A DNA stretch of 64,000 nt from Pollenia angustigena. Taxonomy: Eukaryota > Arthropoda > Insecta > Diptera > Polleniidae. This document shows positions 55,068 through 64,000 of this stretch, piece after piece. A program made the translations under genes and the position numbers. The notes below the pieces were generated by a model. The model made no database searches. It saw nothing but the letters and a program-made list of their open reading frames with translations, and was not told where the DNA came from. Location: the NCBI GenBank assembly GCA_930367215.1, contig OV884057.1, positions 201,551,621 through 201,615,620 on the forward strand. The letters run 5' to 3'. The number at the start of each line of letters is the position of its first letter. Within the stretch, counting starts at the first letter, position 1.

Positions 55068-55830
55068 AATATTATTTTTAGCAGCTGATATGTTAATAAT
55101 TAAACAAATCATTTTTCCCTTTTGCAATAATTCAGAAGCAACATGTCTATAATGTTATGGACTCAATTGGGAAAGTGACTCGACTCCAGAAAGTAGTTGG
55201 AGTCTAACGAGCTAACAAGACTGTGGCGACCGATCAAGGGTGTATGACATTTACATCAGCATGTAGAAAATTCTATTGCACATACGAGTCCATAAAGGAG
55301 TAGGGATGGGTATCAGTGAACCCTGAGTGGCTCAAGAGGGTCTCCGGAAGTAAGAGAAACGTGAACAGTGGCTCCAAAACTTGATAGGGCACGTTTAGTT
55401 GCTCAGAGAGCAGCCCTATTACCAAACTTGGGAACAAAGTTTAGTGAGCTACGTGTAGTTAATGCAGCTACATTACCGGAAGTAAAATTTTTTACTGCAT
55501 GTCTGCCTCTTATGTGAAGTGCCCTGTTCTTAAGTAGGAGTTCAAAGAATATATCGTTTATTTACTTTGATAGAGTTATAAATCAAAAAATTTTATTAAA
55601 AGAGCCGTATACGTGGCCCTTTGTTCCTTATAGGAACCACAGGACATAATAATAATATGAGCCGTATACAGTTTTCAATCAAAAATAGAAAAATATCGGA
55701 GATAAAGTTCTAACAAAAATTACATATATGGCCTGTTCATCGAATTGTAGGTTAACCGATCGAAGTCTGAGTTCGGAAATAGAACAAGCAGATTATTGTT
55801 TATTCTAAAAAAACCTATAATCTTAACCTT
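55068..55830. other. Unassigned stretch, partly less AT-rich
   Basis: 55140-55560 has higher GC than its surroundings, suggesting a decayed mobile or coding sequence, but neither strand gave a recognisable domain. Confidence 0.3.
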
Positions 55831-56490
55831 CACAGAAAAATATATTCCACCAGTAAAAGCATTAATCAAAAATTAAATCAGTTTTAATTAAAAATTTAAT
55901 CAAGTAAATTAAAAGTTTAATCAAGTGAATTAAACTTTTAATCAAGTGTATTAAACGTTTAGTTGACAATATTAATTTGCACCACACAGAAAAAATATTC
56001 ACCAAAATTTTTTCAATTAATTCAATACTGCTGTTTCAAACAATTTTTTAAATTGTTCCAATTAATTTCCGTTAATTGAAAATAAAAATTATAATGTTTG
56101 TGAGTATATTTGCAAATATGAAAACATACACTATTAAATATTTAATTAACTGTGTTGATTGAAAAAAATATTTTAATTTGTGTTTACGTTTTATTTAGGC
56201 TCTTTCGCTGGTGGTCACATTTCAACAAAACCTATTGATTGAAACTGAAGAGCAAGAAAAGCTCAAACTTACAAACGTGTTAATTGGTATGATCAATTTG
56301 TTTGCTGGCGGTAAAGCAGTACAGAATTTAATTAATAGTACAAATTTCTAACAAATACGTTAATTGAAGTTGGTTTTTCATTTTTTCTGTGCAGTTAACA
56401 AATTAACAATACCAATTAAACGTTAAATTCACTTGATTAAACGTTTAATTCTGATTCTATTTTTGATTAACTGGTGCAAAATTTTCTGTG
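55831..56490. mobile_element. CACAGAAAAAAT-type MITE with a nested MITE
   Basis: Outer ends CACAGAAAAATATATTCCAC, then CAGTAAAAGCATTAATCAAA, mirrored by TTTTGATTAACTGGTGCAAA then ATTTTCTGTG. The interior repeats TTTAATCAAGTG phrases in both orientations, as at 30648-30886. It was split by 55985-56391. Confidence 0.8.
55983..56393. mobile_element. 407-bp CACAGAAAAAAT-type MITE nested in another
   Basis: Element 55985-56391 with ends CACAGAAAAAATATTCACC and CACAGAAAAAATGAAAAACC. The flanking dinucleotide is CA on both sides rather than TA. Confidence 0.8.
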
Positions 56491-56999
56491 AATTATGACG
56501 ACACTTACAAAACTTACATTGTTCATTGCTATAGTTAAACAAAAATGTGTCAAAACATGAATGACGGTACATTTTTATCATAAGCGGTACATTTCCGCAC
56601 ACATTTCTGTAAATTTAGCTTAAACAAAACGTGCTTTTTGAGTCGACATTGGAAAAGTTTTTTAAATAATTTCATATAAAACATGTATGTAGTATTTGTT
56701 GGTCTATATAATGCAAATTTAAATTTTGTTTAAATAAGATTTTCTTGATTTTCACGAATTTTCAATGCTCGTCAATAATCAAGAAAAAATATATTTTGTC
56801 AGTATTTTCTAAAGCCCAACCCAAAAACACGTTATTATTTTTCAAATTTTGTTTTCTTTAAACAGATCTGTGTAAAAAGCAAATAAATATTTCATCGTCT
56901 AGTTTCTATCAAAGAAACAAAAAAAAAAAAAATCTGTCAAAACTACGTTTTAATCCACCTTACAAAACCTGTATATCTTGGTTCTTACATTACCCATTA

Positions 57000-57745
57000 T
57001 AAACTGATGATATTTAAGACCACAGTGACCCGAAAATAGGCCAACAAGTAGCCTTAGTTCCCCCATCTCAAGCAGAATCAGCCTAACTGCCCTACCACGG
57101 AACAGGGTCACAAATCTCTTGGATTTACTTAATCCAAAAAATGGGAGTCAATGTGTGAAGGAATGCGCGTCTGGGCAATATTTGTATTGTCCCCTTATTT
57201 GATCGACAGGGATGCCGAAGAAAGGCATAGGGCCTATTCGTTGCCCACAAGGCCCTCATGGCCGGGTACTTAGCACAAATGCAAAACATTGTGTTTCCAA
57301 AATCATTGTGTTGCAAAACATTCCCTGACTAACCTGGACTTCAACTCTAAAGAAGATAGTGTTCTAAGATCGGGCTGGCTATCCGACCACTATAAAAAAT
57401 CTGAAGCACTTTGCCCTTTTCCTTAGACATTCCACAGAGCAATTGAGGATAGCGTAGGTCTCCGAATGAAAGATCGCAGGCTACTTGCCCATTGGCATGC
57501 CAATTTGGAAACCAGCCATGCGCGCCATCCTTCTAGCACACCTGCATAACTCCTCCTATACAGATATGTATAACGGAAGAATGTACAGGATAGCTCCTAA
57601 AGCCAAAGAGGGATAGGTCTTCATGATCGATCGTGATCGATACGCAGATCAGGCGATATACCTTATCGAGTATCATTCTAGCTTTGACCTGTTCCGTCGT
57701 AGTCCACCACGCAAGGCCGCATCTGTCAAGATTTCTCAAATTATC
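57000..57745 (-). mobile_element. Non-LTR ORF2 C-terminal relic
   Basis: On the minus strand, 57739 downward reads RCGLAWWTTTEQVKARMILD, KVYRLICVSIT, the post-RT segment of R1/LOA/Jockey-type ORF2 proteins (AWW..., then RxQRLxxxxITGAxRTTP). This is followed, with stops and frame changes, by scraps to about 57000. GC content is higher than the surroundings. The RT itself is absent. Confidence 0.5.
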
Positions 57746-57866
57746 GTTACAAAAGACCAGTAGATAATTCTAGGCTTCAGCCCCCATGTTTTCTCGAAGA
57801 GTCTAAATTGAAACACACAATTGGAAAGAAAATTTGATAGCAAAGTCGCGTCAAATTTTAAAAGTA

Positions 57867-58211
57867 TAATGGCCATTTTCTCAATGTATCGATAAACTGG
57901 CTGTTACTTAATGTCAACAAAAATTTATTAGAGCGATAAACTGTCCGTTAACGATTTTGGGTTTCTCAATATACCGACAAAAAACATTGATTCAGCTGGC
58001 AACACCTCTCAAAATACATGTTTAAGCTGGGAGTCAGCTGATTGAATTTATCTCTACGGCAAATAAAAGGAAAATAACTAATTGGCAGATGAGTGCTGGT
58101 AAGCTTTGCGACAGAATAGAAGCAAATTAGACATTGAGAAAACCAAATTTCTTTAATGTGCAGTTTTTCGTTGGGAAAAGAGATAATCGTATAATGAGAA
58201 AACGGCCATAA
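57867..58211. mobile_element. TAA-flanked MITE, 339 bp
   Basis: Element 57870-58208, TAA on both sides, inverted ends TGGCCATTTTCTCAATGTAT and TGGCCGTTTTCTCATTATAC. A GAGCGATAAACTGTCC-type repeat of the left subterminal region recurs in the interior. Confidence 0.8.
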
Positions 58212-60275
58212 GTGTATTCAACAGTATAAGTGTTTGACACCCAAGTTAAGAAAGACGGTTTGAAAAAGTTGCTGCTTAAGGTGTAGCTAACAGCAAATAT
58301 CATTTAAAGAAATTTCGTTTTAGGGTTAATTTCGTTTAAAGGTTTAAAGATAAAATGGCTTAACAAGTTACTTATACGTCTTTTTTAAACATGTAAATTA
58401 AACAAAAAAAAATTTAAAAGTACGTTTTTTTAAAAAGACACATAAAATATGGAACCTTAACAGAAGAGGATGTTTAAAGAAAAGTACCTTTTAAAATAAG
58501 ATCTATATAAAAATTTCTTTTTGAAAAAGTGCTTTTAAAGAAAATTACTGTTTTTTTAAAAGTGAAGTCAAAATTTGGAACAAGTTGAGAAATATTATAA
58601 AGTTCGATTATATTCTTAAAAAGGAAAAACTTTAAGAAAACTACTAAATAAGGAACTTTCCAAAATTTTTAATTTTTATCAAATTCTAAAAGTATGTATT
58701 TGGAAATTTTCACTCTAAATGAATCACTTTGAATGGCGTTAATTTTTCTTTTTAGTTCTAACGTTCAAGGAAATGTAATTTTTTTTTTAATTCTTGATTT
58801 TCATTTAAGTTTTCATTTGTAACCACCTGCCCTGTGGTTGCTTTAGGTCATGGATAGTGCACAACAAAAATAAAATAAAAATGAAAATTATTGAAAAATA
58901 CACCAAAACACACTCCTCAAGATAGTCAATGAACTACTTTGAAAGTTAAAGTTTGTGGCTTCTTTTGAGTAACTTTAATTTAAGAGAAAAAAAAACATTA
59001 AAATTGACTACAAAATAACAAAACGAATAAAAAAAATTATTAAACTAATAAAATATAGAAAAAAAGAAACTCAAAACAAATGCTGGTTTTAATAAAATTT
59101 TATCGTTAAATACGTTTTAACACAATCCTAAAGTTAAACTAAACAAGGATTTTTGTTGTTTTAATAAAACTTTTTCATTAATTTGTTTCATTTATTTAAA
59201 TATAAGATTTTCTGTCATTTTATTTATCAAACACATTTAAAGTTAATATTATAATCATTTTATTTGTTTATTTTTTTCATCATTTTTTTTTTTTTTTTTT
59301 TGAGTAAAAATCCACTTTTGATTTGGATTAACTTTTTATTTAATTAAGACACACCGCGTTTTGTTGTATTACATTTAATGTTTAAAACTCAACTGATTTT
59401 AACTGGCTACAACAAAAAAGAAAACGCAAAAAAAAAATCCGTCAAAATATACAGATACGCTCACAACAGAAAAAATAAAAACATAAAAAATAACGTCTTA
59501 ACACACAAAACAACATTTAACATTTTCTCATAGCAAAACACTAACAAACAGAAAAGACTACCAATAACAACAACAACCTTAAAATTTATTTCTTTCAAAA
59601 CAACAAGTGTTTTGACTTTTTTGTTTCTCTACCCAGACATGCTTATGAGTTACTTTAACAGTACACTGAAAATAATCTACGAGACATTAAAAATAAAACA
59701 TTCGTAGCTATAATTTCGTTTCGTTTTCGACAAAACTAACATTTAAAGTCGAAATAAAAATCATACGGAGCTACATTTCGTACCATGTCTTAATCTTATC
59801 TTTTAAAAAGTTACAAAATTATCGTATTCATTGGATTTGTAATCAATCATTGATTAAAAAATAAGTTGTAGCTTTATTTTAATACTATTAACGAAATTTT
59901 CGCAAATAAAAGGAATCCATCTAAAGTGCAGCCTTTTGCAATGTTACGAAATTAACGAATTCCTCTGAACCACGACCAAAACTTTTTTTTTTTTAACGAA
60001 AAAATTGTATGTTTCCAATTTAATAAATAAGTTTACTGTGACCATATTATTGGCATTGGCAATCATATTATGCTTAAATAAGTCCTCCATCAAAAAAGCC
60101 ACAACCATATTATGGTTTCCTACGAACATGTTGAAGTTGTGTTGTTTGATGCCAATACAAGCTTTTGATGCAGCGAATCTCCTTCTCTTCAATGCCAATA
60201 GAATTGAAAATTTCTATTAATTTATCATGATTATCATGGTGTATCGATTGCATTTTTTAATGAATTAATCATATC
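58212..60275. other. AT-rich spacer
   Basis: No exon or transposon structure recognised. ORFs at 59944-60220 overlap on opposite strands and lack any recognisable motif. Confidence 0.3.
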
Positions 60276-60484
60276 GTCATCTTAAATGCAAACGGTCTTA
60301 ACTACATTATTTTTTACAGGAGAAGCAAAAAATGTTTACAAAATGAAGATAAATAAAGTCTCCGTTTTTTATCGAAATGATTTTAAAATTTTCGCAAATT
60401 GTTGTTTTATAAAAAGAACCAAAAATGAATAAACAACTTAATTTCTAATTTTTATGCAATAACGTCCGTTTGCATTTAAGGTAC
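60276..60484. mobile_element. MITE, about 209 bp (copy 2 of the 47635 family)
   Basis: Ends GTCATCTTAAATGCAAACGG and GTACCTTAAATGCAAACGGA. Shares GAGAAGCAAAA and the right-end ACGTCCGTTTGCATTTAAGG with 47635-47886. Shorter by a roughly 45-bp internal difference. Confidence 0.8.
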
Positions 60485-61404
60485 AATTTTTCTTAGTGTT
60501 TTGCTGTTCTGAATTAAGATTTGTAATGAAAAAAGAGCTTCACACGCATACCCATTAGGGATACAACTTTTTTACAATTTTTGAAAATATCAAAATGGCC
60601 CTATCCATACCATGTAGTGCATAAAAAAACAATAAGAACTTCATATTTAGATTTTCAATATCGGTAAAAAAGGTTCCGCGTCAAATGCAATTAAGTTTGG
60701 GATCAGTAATAGTGCATTTACACCTACACCATAAACAGTTTATAAGTTGTTTATGGTAATAAACTAGTTTGTGAAACTTATTTATCCATACAAACCATAA
60801 ACAGGTTTGTAACTAGCTTTTGAGATAAACTAGTTACAAGCAATCGATTTTTGCTAACGCAACTCTGTTTTTTCAAAATTGTAAATGTGGCCCTTGGTAC
60901 AAAATTTGGTTTTCAGATCATTGTTACAATAAAAATGACTTCGAAGCCTGAAACAAATCATTATCGGGCTTTACTAATGCTCAGATAAGCTTTCTAAGAC
61001 ATTGTGTTAAAGCTGAGTCAAGAATTCCAAAAACACAACGCAGCAACATCTGTGCGGAACGCGCCATCAAAGTCGTACAAAATATATTCCCCCAATGCAA
61101 ATCAACACGAACTCTTAATCTAAAGTTAATTTCAGTTAACAAAAATAGTTTTAAGATTGTAATTTTGATTATAATAATATAATTGGAATCTCGTTAGAGC
61201 CATAAATTTTACTTAAACTTAAACGTTTACTGATCGGGATTCCATTTTGCGGTTGATGCATCAGCATTTTGTAGTTCGATCGGCAGTTATCGGTGAACAG
61301 TAGATTTATATAAGCACTTCATATAGTTTTGTTCACCGAAATATCAAAACTTGTTTCGTTGCTGTTGTTATTTAATAACTTCGGGACAGGTAAAAATTCG
61401 ACCA
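60485..61404. other. Unassigned stretch with a small open segment
   Basis: 61007-61190 reads AESRIPKTQRSNICAERAIK, VVQNIFPQCKSTRTLNLK on the plus strand without stops, preceded by stops and without an ATG. No domain recognised. 60725-60845 contains overlapping ATAAAC/GTTTAT palindromes. Confidence 0.3.
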
Positions 61405-62497
61405 CACAGAAAAAATTATTGCCGAATTATTTTCAAACAAACGCTTGTTTGAAAATTTTTTTAATTTCTATAAATTTTTTTACTGATTCAAACAATATTT
61501 TTGTATGAAATATTTAACGTTCTTTAATGTTGTAGTCTTTTTGCTTTTTTTTTATTTGATCGTAAGCAACAATTATTGATGTGAAATATAAGAACAACAA
61601 CAAAAAACACACACAGTCTATTTTTGGACGCTTTAAAAAAGTGCAACTATAAGAAAAACAATAGCAGAAACAACATTACAAGAAACAAAATCCCGTATTA
61701 AATTTTTTAAAACTGTTTGGTTTAATACATCAAATACAAAAATAGAATGATGACGAAAAACATATCGAGTCGGTCTGCTGCCGTTTTTGGTTACATTTCT
61801 TCTTTAGCAAAGGAAAGGATACAGCAACAGAGAGTGATAAAGAAAAAACATTGTGTTGTGTGTATAAATAAGACTTCGTTCAAAAATTATTCCAACAAAA
61901 AAAATGTGTCTCAAAGCCTGCCGGCGGCTCTGCTCTGCCGTCATCTTCAATTTATAAAGTAACACTATCCAGTGAGACACAAAGAATGCTGACGACGGCC
62001 GTAGCGGGCCAGAAAATGCATTACATTCTGCTGGTGTCTAATAATTGTAAATTTTTCTGTACATTCAATATACCTCATTGCTTTCCAACGGAAGGCTAAG
62101 GTAAAATGTAAAAAGAAAATACAATATAATAGTCTGGTAGTGTATAAAGTCATTTCTGAAAAATTGTAGGAATAGAAATATTACAAAAAAGCTTTATAAA
62201 ATACATAACTGAAATTTAGCTCATAGAATAAATTCGAAAAATTAAAAATGTTGAATATAATATAAAGTTACCTTCGGAAGGAAATAATTCCCAGTTTCTA
62301 TATATGAATTTCAGTAAACTTTTTGTTTGATTCAGTTAAATTATTTGTTTGAAAAAATCAGTGTTTTTTTTTCAATAAACAAAATGCAAATAAATTGTTT
62401 GTATATGCGAATTTGTTTATAGGACCGATTTCAGACAAAAAATTTTTTGATTCTACAAATTTTTTGTTTGAATTGGAAAAATAATTTTTTCTGTGCA
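61403..62497. mobile_element. CACAGAAAAAAT-type MITE, copy 2 of the 27880 family, CA-flanked
   Basis: Element 61405-62495. Ends CACAGAAAAAATTATTGCCG and CACAGAAAAAATTATTTTTC. The flanking dinucleotide is CA on both sides; copy 1 has TA. It aligns with 27880-28815 except for an inserted 340-bp block (about 61960-62300) that includes the dispersed repeat shared with 48011-48143. Confidence 0.8.
62167..62300 (+). repeat. Dispersed repeat of about 130 bp, copy 2
   Basis: Near-identical to 48011-48143, same orientation. Comparison with 27880-28815 shows it arrived inside the MITE as part of a larger 340-bp block. Confidence 0.8.
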
Positions 62498-63159
62498 TAA
62501 ATATGTATGTTCATATGAAGAAAACCTAGAACATCTAAGTATACATATATGAATTCACATGTATCGAGCATTAATTTTTTCCCGTCTAAGTAGATCATAT
62601 TTTATATCCACATGAGTTAATTTGATTTTGTAAGTTCAATATAAAAAATATCAGAAAATATCAATTGAAAAACAAAAAAAACTATCGAAAAAACAAAATT
62701 TTGTATTAATGTATGTGTTCTGCATATGTGTTAGTAGCAAATTTGAACGCTTCCCTGCAAATAATGCGACTAGTACATACACGCATGTAAAATGTAGCCT
62801 ATAAGGGACTAAAGAGTTAACCCCAGTGTATGAAAAAGCATGGTCTATTTAACATTACGATGTCCTAGGGCAGGACCCTATAACCCAGCTTTTCATTACA
62901 AAGGAGTATTCTTAAAACTACTACATGGTATACTCCAGAGGATTAGCTTAAAAATCGTTTAAAAACGAAAACATGTCGTTAAAAAACGAAGACTTGTCGT
63001 TTCACTACAAAAGCTTTTTAACAATGACAAGGTCCATTATTGCATTACATTGGACCAGTCCAGAGTAGTCAATTTGATCAAAATGGATCAGTTGGTCCAA
63101 AATTATTTGCAGTGGTATTAATTTGAAAATGGTGTATATTTTGTTCAAATCCGTTGACA
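62498..63159. other. Unassigned spacer
   Basis: No coding or repeat structure recognised. AAAACGAAAACATGTCGTT and AAAACGAAGACTTGTCGTT form a short direct repeat at 62961-63001. Confidence 0.3.
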
Positions 63160-63421
63160 TACACTGAAAAAATTTTTTAAAATTTACATTAAAATTCAAC
63201 CTATGTAACCTTTCATTGGATTAATGAAGGATTAATAAAATCAATGACACAATTTTCATTGATTTTATGAATCCTCATTGAAAAAATGGATAAAATAAAC
63301 GTTTGTCATTAAACTAATGCAACATTTTCATTGATTTTATGAAACATTTCATTAATCCATTTCATATGTTGAATTTTAATGAAAATTTCATTGGATCTGT
63401 GAAGAAAATTTTTTCAGTGTA
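63160..63421. mobile_element. TA-flanked foldback MITE, 258 bp
   Basis: Element 63162-63419, TA on both sides. Inverted ends CACTGAAAAAATTTT; the interior pairs along TTAAAATTCAAC and TTCATTGATTTTATGAA, the latter present twice. Confidence 0.9.
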
Positions 63422-63879
63422 CAAAGGGAGAAAGTGTTCTTAACTGTTTTGTCTTTGCCGATTTAAACATAGATTCCGGCCGTTTCAGGAGGACTCGTTT
63501 AACCGTAATAAATTTTTTTTTTTATAAAAAAATGTGTTTTCTCTGCTTGTAGAGCAAAGCATGTTTATCGAAATAAACTTCGGTTCAAAAATATTATGAA
63601 TATTGATGAAAGACGATTTTTGCATACTCTTCAAAGTTTTAGATTTATTGGACACTTAAGGGAAAAAAGAATGGCGGTATGTACAGACTTTAATATACTT
63701 TGCGTGTGCAAATGGGGTCAAAACAAAGCAAATAAGTTTTATAAAACTATCGTAGATCCTAGATTAATAAATTCGTTTATAAGTTGTTCTTTTTTATATT
63801 CCGCAAGTTTTAATATTGTAAGAAAAAAAGTTTCGTAGGATATAAAATTTAAAAAATAAATTATCCTAAATACCGTATA

Positions 63880-64000
63880 TAGGCAATTTGACAGAAGTGT
63901 CACGTTAAGCTACAAAGCAATTAATCTTGTATTTAAGACCCATGTTATTCAAATTTGTTTCCACTATTTTACTTAGTTGCGCTTTAAAATCAAAATATCA
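63880..64000. repeat. Window-truncated relative of the 12324-12573 MITE
   Basis: CTTGTATTTAAGACCCATGT then TATTCAAATTTG, and TAGTTGCGCTTTAAAATCAA match 12385-12470. The terminal repeat region at the right is cut by the window edge. Confidence 0.5.

Noticed and set aside
61007..61190. Small protein-coding exon
   Set aside because: About 58 codons are open without an ATG or recognisable domain, and flanking splice signals are weak.
13660..64000. PH domain and Btk-motif exons of Btk29A
   Set aside because: No stretch with the expected conserved residues and splice sites was recognised. A short exon could have been missed, but none can be supported.

Overview
The window looks like nuclear DNA of a cyclorrhaphan (schizophoran) fly: AT-rich, intron-rich, crowded with transposable elements, and carrying one host gene whose peptide is nearly identical to Drosophila Btk29A (a Tec-family tyrosine kinase). 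Species cannot be fixed from the sequence. Only one host gene is supported. Nine Btk29A coding exons lie on the minus strand between 13659 and 5857. In transcription order they encode a Ser/Asn/Thr-rich linker (13523-13659, 13295-13411), an SH3 domain (13128-13208, 11409-11539), an SH2 domain (8669-8797, 6764-6957) and the kinase domain (6355-6695, 6046-6283, 5857-5990). All splice phases agree. The last coding exon (C-terminal kinase helices) and the N-terminal PH/Tec-homology exons were not found; they probably lie outside the window, so most of the window is likely Btk29A intron or flank.

The rest is a layered record of transposition. Retroelements: four decayed non-LTR reverse transcriptase relics (1371-2705 minus, 16748-18150 minus, 40385-41645 plus, 57000-57745 minus) and tRNA-derived SINEs, two of which form a near-perfect 400-bp hairpin (24631-25034). 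Helitrons: one relic with a Pif1-type helicase fragment (7029-8431) and four more non-autonomous copies sharing its 3' region. Cut-and-paste elements: two defective Tc1/mariner copies, each hit by a different hAT-type element, a more decayed mariner relative, a PIF/Harbinger-like element with a broken Myb/SANT-like gene, and many MITEs for which target site duplications can be read.

Nesting can be read from target duplications. At 20803-23835 a TAA-flanked element holds a hAT element, which itself holds a 620-bp MITE, plus a separate foldback element. At 48822-50845 an element holds a hAT, which holds a further MITE. At 40385-41645 a 450-bp MITE splits an RT codon-for-codon with an ATT duplication.

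Best candidates for something undescribed: (1) a DNA-transposon family with 8-bp duplications, built from dozens of copies of an ATGAAATAAC-type motif that flips orientation at mid-element, one copy of which carries an intact-looking IAP/Neuralized-type RING-finger ORF; (2) an unexplained cluster of six AAGACTTAAG-centred motifs at about 42915-43180; (3) a hAT element made almost wholly of mirror-image 39-bp minisatellite arrays; (4) the hairpin SINE dimer. Element boundaries were read by eye and may be off by a base or two.
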